Shown here piece by piece: positions 46,068 through 54,559 of a DNA stretch of 64,000 bases. The position numbers and the translations under genes are program-made. The stretch is from Paenibacillus alkaliterrae (GTDB lineage Bacteria > Bacillota > Bacilli > Paenibacillales > Paenibacillaceae): contig NZ_JAKGAP010000014.1 in NCBI RefSeq assembly GCF_021532375.1, positions 62,001 through 126,000 on the forward strand. Reading direction: 5' to 3'. Numbering within the stretch: the first letter of the stretch is position 1; every line of letters begins with the position of its first letter. The notes below the pieces were generated by a model. The model did no database searches. It was not told the DNA's origin and was given only the letters and a program-made list of their open reading frames with translations.

Positions 46068-47075
46068 TTACAGCTTAATTTGTACTTTCATCAAATCCGG
46101 AGCCTTCGGCTTCTCCAGAAATTCAATCGTTTCTTCAAGACTGATCGTCTTGGAGATTAATGGATTCAAGTTAATACGGCCTTCCTTGATCCAGTTAAAA
46201 GCAGGGATGAACGTATGATTGATAGCCATCGAGCCGAGCAGCGTCCAATCCTTGTTATACAGCTTGAACGGATTGATGCGAATACTCGCATGATCTGCCG
46301 TTACTCCGAATTGCAAATATTTGCCCGCCGGTCCGACAAAGTCCAGCGCTCTCTCGATCACGGCCGGAATGCCGGTCACGTCTACGACGGCGTCAAAGCC
46401 GTACGGATAGTTGTCCTTGCTAAGCTCGGCTTCCAAATTCCGGCTCAGCACGCCCTTGGTCGCGCCATACTGCAAGGCAAGGTCAAGCTTCTCCTGCGCG
46501 ACATCAACGACTACGAGCTCGGATGCTCCCGCTCTTGCAATCGACTGAATCAGCTGCTGGCCCATCGCACCTGCGCCGAACAGCAGCACCCGGTTGCCCA
46601 CTTGCAACTGCAAACGATTCATCCCGTGAACGACGCATGCCATCGGCTCGATAAACGCGCCTTCCTCGAACGACATCTTATCCGGGAGCTTCACAACATT
46701 GCCGGCAGGCACCGATACGAACTCCGCCATGCTTCCATTAACAGTATTGCCAAGCGCTCCCCAATTCTCGCACTGGTTGCCGCGGTGAGTCAGACAAAAT
46801 TGACAGCTCCCGCAAAATAACGAAGGATCAGCGCTCACCCGATCGCCTGCTTGAAAGCCCGATACGTCTTCTCCCACCTCATAAATAACACCGGAAAATT
46901 CATGGCCTGGAATAATCGGATAAGGGGATATAAATTCGCCTTCAAAAATATGAAAGTCGGTTCCGCAGATGCCGACATTTTTCACTTGGATCGTAACCTC
47001 TCCGCGCTTCGGCGCAGGGTACGGTACTTCTTTAATAACGGCTTTACGCGGTCCTTCAATGACTAATGCTTTCAC
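46068..47075 (-). CDS. Zinc-type polyol (phosphate) dehydrogenase
   Basis: This medium-chain dehydrogenase has 335 residues. The catalytic zinc ligands are in VGICGTDFHIFEG (Cys) and IPGHEFSGVI (His-Glu). The structural zinc Cys set is CGSCQFCLTHRGNQC. The NAD-binding loop is LLFGAGAMGQQLIQ. The overall look is that of arabitol- or arabitol-phosphate-type dehydrogenases, and sorbitol dehydrogenase is an alternative. It overlaps the preceding dehydrogenase gene by 4 bases, so the two are translated together. Given the PTS gene downstream it could act on a phosphorylated polyol. Confidence 0.87.
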   Translation of the reverse strand: MKALVIEGPRKAVIKEVPYPAPKRGEVTIQVKNVGICGTDFHIFEGEFISPYPIIPGHEFSGVIYEVGEDVSGFQAGDRVSADPSLFCGSCQFCLTHRGNQCENWGALGNTVNGSMAEFVSVPAGNVVKLPDKMSFEEGAFIEPMACVVHGMNRLQLQVGNRVLLFGAGAMGQQLIQSIARAGASELVVVDVAQEKLDLALQYGATKGVLSRNLEAELSKDNYPYGFDAVVDVTGIPAVIERALDFVGPAGKYLQFGVTADHASIRINPFKLYNKDWTLLGSMAINHTFIPAFNWIKEGRINLNPLISKTISLEETIEFLEKPKAPDLMKVQIKL

Positions 47076-48139
47076 GGCTTTATCTCTCCATTCGGATATA
47101 TCATGATTTTTGTGCTCGTTTCCTTTTGCGTTCTTGCTGTTTCTACAGCTTGTTCAATTTCATCGAGAGAGAAGGCGTGCGTAATCACTTTGGTCACGCC
47201 ATTCTTTCGCCCGCTTAAGGCTTGAATAGCCATCGGATACGTGTTCGCGTAACGAAACACGCCATAGACATCAAGCTCCGCATCCACCAGTGCCGAAATA
47301 TTAATCGGAATGGCATCTGCTGCGGGCAAGCCTACGAATACGATGCGGCCGCCTCGTTTGACAAGTCCGATGCTATCCGCTATTGCGCGTCCGCTGCCGG
47401 ACGTCTCGATAATGATATCAATGCCCGCTCCGCCCGTAAGCTGATGGAGCTGTTCCTTCACCGGAAGGTCCGCTGCGGGATCAAGCACACCGTTAACCCC
47501 CATATCCACGGCCATGTCTCTGCGGCCGGCCAGCACATCGCTGCCGTATATTTCATTTACGCCATACAGCTTAGCAGCCTCAATCGCAAGCAAGCCAATC
47601 GGGCCAAGTCCGGTTACGAGAACGCGGTCGGAGGGCTTTGCTTTCCCCCGCGCCATAGCGTGAATGCCTACCGACAACGGCTCCAGCAAAGCACCTTCTT
47701 CAAAACTTAATGAATCCGGCAGCTTGAAGAGAAAGTCGCTGCGAACGGCAACGTATTCCGCCCAAGCGCCATCCACCGGGGGCGTCGCCATGAATACGAC
47801 GTCCGGACACAGATTATAACGCCCCCCTTTGCAATATTCGCAGCGTCCGCAAGCAACGCCAGGCTCCACCGCAACTCTGTCTCCCGCCGCTACATTCGTC
47901 ACATCGGTACCAACCTGTACGACCGTGCCTGCGAGCTCATGACCGAGAATGATGGGCTGTTTCACCTCGTATCGCCCAATCCGGCCGTGCTCATAATAGT
48001 GCACGTCGGAGCCGCAAATTCCGATGCAATGCACCTGGACTAATGCTTCGCCTTGCCGGGGCTGCGGGACCGGAACCTCTTTCACTGCAATCGTCAGCGG
48101 GCGGTCGAGTACGGCCGCTTTCATTGTTTTCTTATCCAT
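47072..48139 (-). CDS. Zinc-type NAD-dependent polyol dehydrogenase (sorbitol/xylitol family)
   Basis: This medium-chain dehydrogenase has 355 residues. Catalytic zinc ligands lie in IGICGSDVHYYEHGRIG and LGHELAGTVV, the pattern of sorbitol and xylitol dehydrogenases. The structural zinc cysteines are in CGRCEYCKGGRYNLC and the coenzyme loop is VTGLGPIGLLAIEAAK. It lies 55 bases after the ABC permease pair. An unphosphorylated polyol brought in by the ABC system is the likely substrate. Confidence 0.88.
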   Translation of the reverse strand: MDKKTMKAAVLDRPLTIAVKEVPVPQPRQGEALVQVHCIGICGSDVHYYEHGRIGRYEVKQPIILGHELAGTVVQVGTDVTNVAAGDRVAVEPGVACGRCEYCKGGRYNLCPDVVFMATPPVDGAWAEYVAVRSDFLFKLPDSLSFEEGALLEPLSVGIHAMARGKAKPSDRVLVTGLGPIGLLAIEAAKLYGVNEIYGSDVLAGRRDMAVDMGVNGVLDPAADLPVKEQLHQLTGGAGIDIIIETSGSGRAIADSIGLVKRGGRIVFVGLPAADAIPINISALVDAELDVYGVFRYANTYPMAIQALSGRKNGVTKVITHAFSLDEIEQAVETARTQKETSTKIMIYPNGEIKP

Positions 48140-48194
48140 ACGACATCTCCCTTATCAAGGTAAAATCTCTTATGATGTTTTACATGAGTTATAC

Positions 48195-49010
48195 TCAGCC
48201 TTTCACCGCACCCATCGTCAAACCGCGCACCAGCTGACGCTGCGTGAACCAGCCCAGCACAAGCGCCGGCAGGACAGCAAGCGTTGCAACAGAGGACATT
48301 TTCGCCCAGAACAATCCCTGCTGCGTCATGTACGACGACATAAAGACCGGCATGGTTGCAGCATTGGTCGACGTCAGGCTGACGCCGAAGAAAAACTCGT
48401 TCCATGCGAAGACGAAGCAAAGCAGAGCTGTAGAAATAATACCCGGCCGCACGAGCGGCAGCGTGATCTTAAAGAAGCCCTGCAGCCCTGTTGCTCCATC
48501 GACGCGTCCAGCCTCAATCGTTTCATAAGGAATGTCTTTGAAGAACGAGCGCATCATCCATACCACCAGAGGTACGTTCATCGCCGTATAAAGCAGGACT
48601 AAAGCGATGAGAGAATCAAGAAGCCCGAGCTCCTTGAGCACCAAATAGATGGGAATAATGACTCCTACAGCCGGAAGCATTTTCGTCGAAATAAACCAGA
48701 ACAGCACGTCATCGGCTTTCTTCACCTTGAGCATCGCCAACGCGTAAGCGGCAGGCACGCCGAGTATCAAAGCAAGCACCGTAGAGGTCATTGACACGAT
48801 AGCGGAATGGCCTATAAACGCACTGGCGCCGGCATCCCATACCAGCCTTAAGTTTTCCAACGTTGGCTCAAACAGGATTGAAGGAGGCACAATGATCGCT
48901 TCGCCCTCGGTCTTGAAGCCCGTTACGAGCAGCCAAAGCACAGGTGAAAAATAAAGAAAAGCAAGCGCATATGTCGCTATAGTAATCAGCAGCGGAAGTG
49001 TACGCTTCAT
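48195..49010 (-). CDS. Sugar/polyol ABC transporter permease (MalG type)
   Basis: This inner-membrane permease has 271 residues and six hydrophobic helices. The EAA loop that docks the ATPase reads IEAGRVDGATGLQGFFKITL followed by PLVRPG. The C-terminus WFTQRQLVRGLTMGAVKG is typical of the MalG branch. The ATG overlaps the MalF-type gene by 4 bases. No ATPase gene is in the locus; an MsmX-like shared ATPase elsewhere is expected. Confidence 0.93.
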   Translation of the reverse strand: MKRTLPLLITIATYALAFLYFSPVLWLLVTGFKTEGEAIIVPPSILFEPTLENLRLVWDAGASAFIGHSAIVSMTSTVLALILGVPAAYALAMLKVKKADDVLFWFISTKMLPAVGVIIPIYLVLKELGLLDSLIALVLLYTAMNVPLVVWMMRSFFKDIPYETIEAGRVDGATGLQGFFKITLPLVRPGIISTALLCFVFAWNEFFFGVSLTSTNAATMPVFMSSYMTQQGLFWAKMSSVATLAVLPALVLGWFTQRQLVRGLTMGAVKG

Positions 49011-49915
49011 GACAATTCACCTCCGAAGGTTTTGCGCATGATTTTGAAGAGTATCGTCATAAAGATCGTCATGATAATAACAATCAGCACGCCGAGCGCT
49101 GAAGCGCCGCCGACATCCCAGCTTTGGAAGCCCAGCCGGTAAAGGTAAAACGGAAGGTTCGTAGATGAATAGCCCGGTCCGCCGGAGGTCGTCACGTAAA
49201 TCTCCCCAAAGGTTTGCATAATAAAAATGAGCCCAAGCAGCAAAGCCACCTCTATATATCTCAACAAGTGAGGAATGGTCACATTGAAAAATTGCTGGAA
49301 GCGGTTTGCTCCGTCAAGCATCGATGCCTCCATCAAGTCGGGGGATACCGACTGCAAGCCAGCGAGCAGAACCAGCATAAAGAACGGGATCCACTGCCAC
49401 GCTACCACGATAATAATAGTTTCGAGCGGATATTTACCCAGCCAATCGATCGCAGGCAGTCCCAGCTTACCGGTAATATAAGCGCTAAAGCCGAAATTTG
49501 GATTAAGAATGACTGTTTTCCATACGATCCCTGACACCGCCGGCATAATAAAGAAAGGAGATACGAATAGCGTACGAATAATGCCTTTTCCGAAAAAATC
49601 GCGGTTGAGCAGCAGCGCCAGCCCCATGCCGGCCGCAAGACAAAGCAGCAGGCAAAAGACGGTAAGGAAAAACGTATTTTTCAACACTTCCCAGAAGGCG
49701 GGTTCGCTAAGGATTTGGCCGAAATTAGATAATCCCGCAAAGGTTACGCCAAGGTCCGGCCTCATCAGATTCCAATCATGAAGACTGAGGTAAATCGTAT
49801 ACAGAAAAGGCAATTGCGTTATAATGCCGACCATAATAATACCGGGCCAGAGCAGCCCTCTCGCTCCGGAGGAAGGTTCGAGCGCTCCACGCGCTAATTT
49901 CGAATCCGTTTTCAT
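49007..49915 (-). CDS. Sugar/polyol ABC transporter permease (MalF type)
   Basis: This permease has 302 residues and six hydrophobic helices. The EAA loop is MEASMLDGANRFQQFFNVTI followed by PHL, and the conserved ending LYRLGFQSWDVGGASALGVL precedes the last helix. It pairs with the MalG-type protein encoded next. It lies 20 bases after the binding-protein gene. Confidence 0.93.
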   Translation of the reverse strand: MKTDSKLARGALEPSSGARGLLWPGIIMVGIITQLPFLYTIYLSLHDWNLMRPDLGVTFAGLSNFGQILSEPAFWEVLKNTFFLTVFCLLLCLAAGMGLALLLNRDFFGKGIIRTLFVSPFFIMPAVSGIVWKTVILNPNFGFSAYITGKLGLPAIDWLGKYPLETIIIVVAWQWIPFFMLVLLAGLQSVSPDLMEASMLDGANRFQQFFNVTIPHLLRYIEVALLLGLIFIMQTFGEIYVTTSGGPGYSSTNLPFYLYRLGFQSWDVGGASALGVLIVIIMTIFMTILFKIMRKTFGGELS

Positions 49916-49935
49916 CGGTTTTTCTCCATTCGGTT

Positions 49936-51396
49936 TTATTTCTTATAGCCGCCATCTACAGCAACCTTCTGAGCCAATTCCTGACCCTTATTCATCGCTT
50001 CCTCAACCGTGATTTCTCCCGTAATAGCGCCGGCAATGAATTGACTGACTTCCGTACCGAGCTGCTGGAACTCCGGAATGTTCACGAACTGAATGCCTTG
50101 ATAAGGAACCGGATTTACCGCAGGCTGTTTAAAATCAGCGGCAAGCATCGATTCAAGCACGATATCCGCAAAAGGAGCCGCTTCCTTGTACTTCGGATTC
50201 TCATAAGTCGATTGGCGCGTACCTGGCGGAGCTACAACCCAGCCCTCGGTCTCGCCGACCTTCTCGATGTACTCTTTGCTTGTTGCCCATGTAATAAATT
50301 TGAATGCTTCCTCTTTATTTTTACTTGCCGCTTCGATCGCAAGGTTCCACGACCACAACCAGCCCGTATTTTCCTTGACAGCCGTAGGCGCTTTGGCGTA
50401 ACCGATTTTGCCTACTACTTGAGAGGAATTCGGATTGTTCAAGAAGCCTGCGGCTACTGTCGCGTCATACCACATTGCAGCCTTACCCGTGGACAACAGC
50501 GTCAAGGCCTCCGTAAATCCGGTCGCTGTCGCGCCAGGCTGACCAGCCTCGTTAATCAAATCCGCATAAAATTGAACGGCTTTCACCGTTTCCGGGCTGT
50601 TCAGCTGAGCATCCCAGTTCATGTCATACCAGGAACCGCCATAGGCGTTAATGACTGTATTGAGCGGCGCGAACATCTCGCCCCAGCCCGGCAGACCGCG
50701 AAGGATAATGCCCGGCACGTTGTTCGCTTCCTTCAGCTTCTTGGCAATATCGGCTACTTCCTCCCAGGTCGGGTTATCCGGCATCGTCACGCCAGCCTTC
50801 TCCAGCATTTCTTTGTTGTAATAGAGCATGCTGCTTTCGCCATAAAAAGGAAGAGCATATAATTCATTTTCATAAGAAACGCCATCGCGGATGGAAGGGA
50901 ACATGTCATCCAAATCGTACGCCGCTTTGGCGTCTGCAGACATCGCATCGAAGAATGGCGCCAATGTCTCGATCCATCCGTTCTTCGCCCAGATCGAAGC
51001 GTCGAAGTTACCGATCGTTACGATATCATACTTGCCTCCGCCCGTACTCACATCAAGCGTGACTTGCTTGCGAAGGTCGTTCTCAGGCAGGACGGAAAAT
51101 TTTACAGTGACGCCTGTTTCCTGCTCATAGTCTTTGGCCAGCTTTTGCATGACGACCATATCCGGGTTATTGACGGTTGCAATTGTCAATTCAACCTTCT
51201 TGCCCGAAGCTGCCGGCGCTGCAGCATTATCCGATGCTTTATTGCCGCTTGCGGCGTTGCTGCCGTCATTATTCGCCGGCGAACCGCAGGCGGTAAGCGC
51301 TATCATTAATGATAATAATAAAAGCTTCACCGGAGTAAAATATTTCTTCAGGTTCATTGCTTTACGACCTTGCAGCGAATCGGTCTGTCTCTTCAC
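49936..51396 (-). CDS. Sugar/polyol ABC transporter substrate-binding lipoprotein
   Basis: This is the extracellular receptor of the polyol ABC system. From the GTG at 51396 (AGGAGG 8 bases upstream) the product has 486 residues. A basic N-region is followed by LLLLSLMIALTAC, the lipobox, and an Asn/Ala/Ser linker. The mature protein is an MBP-like type I/II binding protein: VELTIATVNNPDMVVMQKLA, then VTVKFSVLPENDLRKQVTLD and a Trp-rich substrate region. An ATG at 51357 would give a shorter signal peptide but lacks a good ribosome-binding site. Related proteins bind sorbitol, mannitol or arabitol. Confidence 0.9.
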   Translation of the reverse strand: MKRQTDSLQGRKAMNLKKYFTPVKLLLLSLMIALTACGSPANNDGSNAASGNKASDNAAAPAASGKKVELTIATVNNPDMVVMQKLAKDYEQETGVTVKFSVLPENDLRKQVTLDVSTGGGKYDIVTIGNFDASIWAKNGWIETLAPFFDAMSADAKAAYDLDDMFPSIRDGVSYENELYALPFYGESSMLYYNKEMLEKAGVTMPDNPTWEEVADIAKKLKEANNVPGIILRGLPGWGEMFAPLNTVINAYGGSWYDMNWDAQLNSPETVKAVQFYADLINEAGQPGATATGFTEALTLLSTGKAAMWYDATVAAGFLNNPNSSQVVGKIGYAKAPTAVKENTGWLWSWNLAIEAASKNKEEAFKFITWATSKEYIEKVGETEGWVVAPPGTRQSTYENPKYKEAAPFADIVLESMLAADFKQPAVNPVPYQGIQFVNIPEFQQLGTEVSQFIAGAITGEITVEEAMNKGQELAQKVAVDGGYKK

Positions 51397-51489
51397 ATTG
51401 ATAACCTCCTGTTTATTTTCGGGAACCCCCAACCGTAGTTTTGCGCCTGGCATTTATGCCATTTGTTAATTTCAGATCCCGTTGAAGCC

Positions 51490-51519
51490 ATTATAGGCAG
51501 CGTCAAATTCCAAAGTAAA
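51490..51519 (-). promoter_or_regulatory. Sigma-A promoter of the polyol operon
   Basis: On the minus strand TTTACT (51519-51514), an 18-base spacer and TATAAT (51495-51490), 94 bases before the GTG of the binding-protein gene. I saw no clear catabolite-responsive element in this leader. Confidence 0.6.
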
Positions 51520-51594
51520 CATATACATCCAGAAGTTTGACACGATCCCATTCACGCCATTATTAAATAGTTGATGCTCCATCCTAATAAAAGC

Positions 51595-51645
51595 AAAAAA
51601 AGCCGAGGAGAATGAGGATCGGAATCCCGTTTCTCGTTCGGCTTT
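51595..51645 (-). terminator. Terminator-like hairpin downstream of the symporter remnant
   Basis: AAAGCCGAGGAGAA pairs imperfectly with TTCTCGTTCGGCTTT around a 17-base loop. On the minus strand seven T follow. It directly follows the broken symporter frame, probably its original terminator. Confidence 0.75.
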
Positions 51646-51745
51646 CTAGAAATCTCTGCTCGCTGGCACCTCAAGCAAGGAAACGGCGGACGTTAATGCT
51701 GCGAATGCAAGCAGTACGAAGAACCCCCCCCCAAACAGCCAGCCT
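51646..51745 (-). pseudogene. Remnant of a sodium-coupled neurotransmitter-type symporter gene
   Basis: A short minus-strand frame reads LGWLFGGGFFVLLAFAALTS then AVSLLEVPASRDF and a stop. The phrase FAALTSAVSLLEV is the hallmark of one membrane helix of NSS/SNF sodium symporters. Nothing before or after the helix survives, and the stop follows 6 codons later. A run of nine G on the minus strand codes for GGG. It is a decayed fragment of about 33 codons next to its likely terminator. Confidence 0.6.
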
Positions 51746-51748
51746 AAA

Positions 51749-51763
51749 TAACTTTGCATATTT
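51749..51763 (+). repeat. Degraded copy of the TATGTTGGAT repeat end
   Basis: TAACTTTGCATATTT matches, over 15 bases, the end of the third tandem unit at 24353-24367. It abuts the truncated symporter remnant, so a repeat copy may mark the deletion junction. Confidence 0.45.
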
Positions 51764-52255
51764 CACACAAAACAAAAAAACCATATACTAGCGTCTTGAT
51801 CATGCTTCTTTTCTATGTGAATCCCCTTACATCGTTTTGCGAAATTTTCATATTTTCACCTAACTATTTATAGATAATTTCAATTTTCTATAATTCACGA
51901 ATGTAGATGAAAGTATTAATAATTAAAGGTTTATTATATTACGAACAACCATAATCCATCGAATTGCGGTCACATACTCTAATATAAAATGCATATAATC
52001 ACCCTTCAATTTCAAGACTAATCAGGACGATGGACCCCAACTTAAAACCTACATATTACGCAGAAAAAAGGACAGAACGGAAAACCATTTCTATCCTTTT
52101 TCACCTATCCCCTTCAACAAAGTGCACAAGTCGACTCCCTCATTCGTCAACCTTCCCTATCAAACCATGTCTAGATCCGCCGTAAAGCGTCAAGCTTCCC
52201 CTCTAAATGACGGAAATAGCCATTATATGGGCTTTTTTTCACCCGGAAGCCGCAT
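51764..52255. other. AT-rich intergenic stretch without recognisable gene
   Basis: This 490-base region is clearly richer in A+T than its surroundings up to about 52050. No frame with a ribosome-binding site or recognisable protein motif was found on either strand. A short hairpin with AAAAAGGA/TCCTTTTT lies at about 52063-52101. It may be degraded DNA belonging to the same event that destroyed the symporter gene. Confidence 0.5.
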
Positions 52256-52783
52256 CTATTTCCTTCTTAAGTGAGGAAGAGTTGGAACAAGCGTTCGATA
52301 TCCGCCTAGCTCCTTCTGCAATCTCATATAGTCGCTCACCATCGCAAGCCGCCATGGAATAATCATCCCGAAGGCAATCAGATAAAAGATAGCGCCCGTC
52401 TGCGGAATCGACATATATTGCTCGACGACCCCATGCAAGGATAGCCGTACCGCGAACAAAGTGATCATGATGAAAATAAACGCTTTGGAGCGCCTAACGT
52501 AAATTTCGGACGCCACCCGCTCCAATCTTGTCGTGACGATAAGCGGAAATGCGAAGATCAGCAACCCCGTCCCGAAAGCGCAAAGCCCCCATCCCCATGG
52601 GATGTGCGTTGCCGAGAAAGCGAACATGATGAAGCCTGTCGCCATCCCAAGGGGGGGAATGATGAGCTTCCGCAGATTGGTCGGTTGTTTTCCCGCTCGC
52701 AGACGAAGTAGGATTAGTGCAGTAAAGGCTAGCAGCGATACGATAATCGAACCCACCTGAATCATTTCAGTAGACAGCAGCAT
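52256..52783 (-). CDS. CcdC-family membrane protein
   Basis: This 175-residue protein has about five hydrophobic helices. It reads LRKLIIPPLGMATGFIMFAF and FAFPLIVTTRLERVASEIYV, with RRSKAFIFIMITLFAVRL, the pattern of B. subtilis CcdC, which is encoded with cytochrome c maturation protein CcdA but is of uncertain function. The start is 6 bases after the response regulator gene, so the two may be cotranscribed. No ccdA is nearby. Confidence 0.82.
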   Translation of the reverse strand: MLLSTEMIQVGSIIVSLLAFTALILLRLRAGKQPTNLRKLIIPPLGMATGFIMFAFSATHIPWGWGLCAFGTGLLIFAFPLIVTTRLERVASEIYVRRSKAFIFIMITLFAVRLSLHGVVEQYMSIPQTGAIFYLIAFGMIIPWRLAMVSDYMRLQKELGGYRTLVPTLPHLRRK

Positions 52784-52789
52784 CGCGCG

Positions 52790-53659
52790 CTACCCCCGTT
52801 TTCCTGGTATGGATGCTTTTTCATCCATCGTATCCCGATCGTCGGCCAGTCGGTAGCCTGCGCCTCGTACCGTAACTATATATTTGGGCGCAACGGCGCT
52901 GTCCTTGAGTTTTTTGCGCAAGCTTTTAATATGGGCATCTACCAGATTGCTCCCTCCGTAAAACTGCAGACCCCATACCGAATCGAGAAGCGATTCCCGC
53001 GTAAGCACAGAGCCGTCCGACGAGATGAAATGAAGCAGCAAATCGTATTCGGTTTTCGTCAGGTCGATGCGCTTGCCGCCGCGGTCGACCGTCATCCTTT
53101 TCAAATTAATCTGAATATCCTTGAAGGAGCGCATGTCATCGGCGGCCGGGCTTCCTGCGGAAGCAGGCCGATTCAGAAGCATGCGGTTAATAACCTGCAG
53201 CGCCTCTTCAGGCTTAGCCGGCCAGACCAGGAGCTCAGCCGCTCCAAGAGCCGCGGCATCTCTCGTCTCGTACGATTTCGAATCAAGCAAAATCAGAACG
53301 GGCACCCCGTCCCGCTCAGCCGACTGCAGCAGCTCAGCGCCTGCTTGAAGCGTATTGCTCCCCTGCGCCTGGATGACGGGAATCGCATCGTAGACGAGCA
53401 GTTCCGGCTGCAGGCTTTGCAGCATGCTTTTGTTAAAATCATGCAGAGAGAAGACGTCAAAGCATTCCGCCGACAACGCCACCAATAAGCTCTTCACGCG
53501 CTCGGGCAATGGGCTGATAATCATGACACGCTGAGTCAGTGAGCATAACATGCCGGCTTGTCCCGGTATAACGTCGTCTAAATCCTTCGCCTCGAGTGAA
53601 TCGAGGGCAGAGCCCGCCATTACTGTCATTTCGCCTTCTATATTGATTTCGTCGCGCAT
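52790..53659 (-). CDS. OmpR-type response regulator with degenerate receiver
   Basis: The product has 289 residues. An N-terminal arm of about 40 residues precedes a receiver-like domain (RVMIISPLPERVKSLL, then LLVYDAIPV with a possible phospho-Asp, LLVWPAKPEEAL). The acidic pair that binds magnesium in normal receivers is missing at IISP, so it is an atypical regulator. The C-terminal winged helix (about 180-275) is standard: FKDIQINLKRMTVDRGGKRI, DLTKTEYDLLLHFI, VLTRESLLDSVWG and IVTVRGAGYRL. It overlaps the Fur/PerR-type gene by 22 bases and has AAGGAG 10 bases before its ATG. No histidine kinase gene is adjacent. Confidence 0.85.
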   Translation of the reverse strand: MRDEINIEGEMTVMAGSALDSLEAKDLDDVIPGQAGMLCSLTQRVMIISPLPERVKSLLVALSAECFDVFSLHDFNKSMLQSLQPELLVYDAIPVIQAQGSNTLQAGAELLQSAERDGVPVLILLDSKSYETRDAAALGAAELLVWPAKPEEALQVINRMLLNRPASAGSPAADDMRSFKDIQINLKRMTVDRGGKRIDLTKTEYDLLLHFISSDGSVLTRESLLDSVWGLQFYGGSNLVDAHIKSLRKKLKDSAVAPKYIVTVRGAGYRLADDRDTMDEKASIPGKRG

Positions 53660-54033
53660 GATTCACACACTCCTTCCAGCACAACCTGCACATGCTCAAT
53701 TGTATAGTTAGTCTCTGCAGCAACCTTCTGCAGCCAATCCGCCGGCAGCTCGGTCAGCACCTCATCCACCCGTCCGCATTTCGTGCATACGATATGCTGA
53801 TGCTCATCGGTCCGTGCATCGTAACGGCTGACGGCTTCCCCCAGCTTGAGCTCATGAATCAAGCCCGCATCCGCGAGGTAGCGAAGCGAGTTATAGACCG
53901 TCCCGTAGGCGAAGTTGAAGCCTTTGCCGCGCAGGCGTTCAATGACATCCGCCGCCGTAGGATGATCATGCGAATGCTGTACCACCTCAAGAATCGCTTT
54001 TCGCTGTATCGTTAAGTTAATCTTATTCACCAT
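53638..54033 (-). CDS. Fur-family transcriptional regulator (PerR-like)
   Basis: This 131-residue metalloregulator has the Fur winged helix (TIQRKAILEVVQHSHDHPTA, ADVIERLRGKGFNFAYGTVY, NSLRYLADAGLIHEL). The dimerisation domain has HQHIVCTKCGRVDEV and GVCESC, the two Cys pairs of the structural zinc. The sequence between them resembles PerR/Zur-type proteins more than Fur itself; peroxide sensing is a reasonable guess. It is the first gene of a unit with an atypical response regulator and a CcdC-like protein. AAGGA lies 7 bases before the ATG. Confidence 0.85.
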   Translation of the reverse strand: MVNKINLTIQRKAILEVVQHSHDHPTAADVIERLRGKGFNFAYGTVYNSLRYLADAGLIHELKLGEAVSRYDARTDEHQHIVCTKCGRVDEVLTELPADWLQKVAAETNYTIEHVQVVLEGVCESCATKSI

Positions 54034-54065
54034 GTATCATTCCTTCATTTAGTGACTTTAGACTA

Positions 54066-54094
54066 AGTATAAAATGGTGCCGGGTCTCGGTCAA
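54066..54094 (-). promoter_or_regulatory. Sigma-A promoter of the Fur/PerR-family gene
   Basis: On the minus strand TTGACC (54094-54089), 17 bases, TATACT (54071-54066), 33 bases before the ATG. The downstream stretch TTAGTCTAAAGTCACTAAA contains short repeats that could be an autoregulatory box. Confidence 0.75.
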
Positions 54095-54213
54095 CCATCG
54101 GCATTATCCCGATCATCGTCAACGCTATTCTTCCTCCAAAACAGCGGCTCTATCTCTGTCCTATGAACTCTATGAAACCGCTGAAAATTTTTCGATAAAT
54201 AATATTCAGAATA

Positions 54214-54242
54214 TTTACAAAATTCTAATAAAGGTGTATACT
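54214..54242 (+). promoter_or_regulatory. Sigma-A promoter of an orphan transcription unit
   Basis: TTTACA (54214-54219), exactly 17 bases, TATACT (54237-54242). It points into the 54250-54602 region, which holds a poor-looking ORF and ends in a strong hairpin. Confidence 0.65.
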
Positions 54243-54289
54243 ATGCCTATACCTAACGAGAGGGGATAGTCCATTGGATTAAGTTAGCG

Positions 54290-54559
54290 ATGCATGTCCC
54301 AGCAACTCGGAAAGGAGAACCAGCTGAATCATTTGGACATGCGGGGACAATAGCGAAAGGCCGCCACTCACAGTCAGATGACAGGTACTTACGGAAAGAA
54401 GGGATTTGGAGCAAATCGGAACAAATTTTGATCGAGGTCAATAACGTTAGGATCGAAATCGAAAGGGTTTGTAACAAATCGAAAGGACAAAGACGAAGCA
54501 GGGCAAGAAGCGGATTGGAGCGTTTGAATAAATTGAATAGTTGTAAACCAAGTACGTGA
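54290..54559 (+). CDS. Doubtful 89-codon ORF inside an orphan transcription unit
   Basis: The frame starts at an ATG at 54290 but the only purine-rich site (GAGAGGGG) lies about 25 bases upstream, too far for initiation. The product is very basic (CNKSKGQRRSRARSGLERL) and matches no family I know; codon use (many AGG, AGA, ATA) is unlike that of its neighbours. The region between the promoter at 54214 and the hairpin at 54554 could equally be a non-coding RNA of about 350 bases. I list it as a coding possibility only. Confidence 0.25.
   Translation: MHVPATRKGEPAESFGHAGTIAKGRHSQSDDRYLRKEGIWSKSEQILIEVNNVRIEIERVCNKSKGQRRSRARSGLERLNKLNSCKPST

Noticed and set aside
51721-51732. Run of nine C as a sequencing error in a live gene
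   Set aside because: The reading frame through the run is intact and codes GGG in a symporter helix, but the gene is missing on both sides, so correcting the run would not restore it.
52208-52242. Hairpin with T-run as a plus-strand terminator
   Set aside because: The stem is only four to five base pairs and no plus-strand gene lies upstream.
54243-54554. Known riboswitch or housekeeping RNA (T-box, tmRNA, 6S, RNase P)
   Set aside because: I looked for the T-box AGGGTGG motif, tmRNA ends and RNase P landmarks and found none; the downstream gene is on the other strand.
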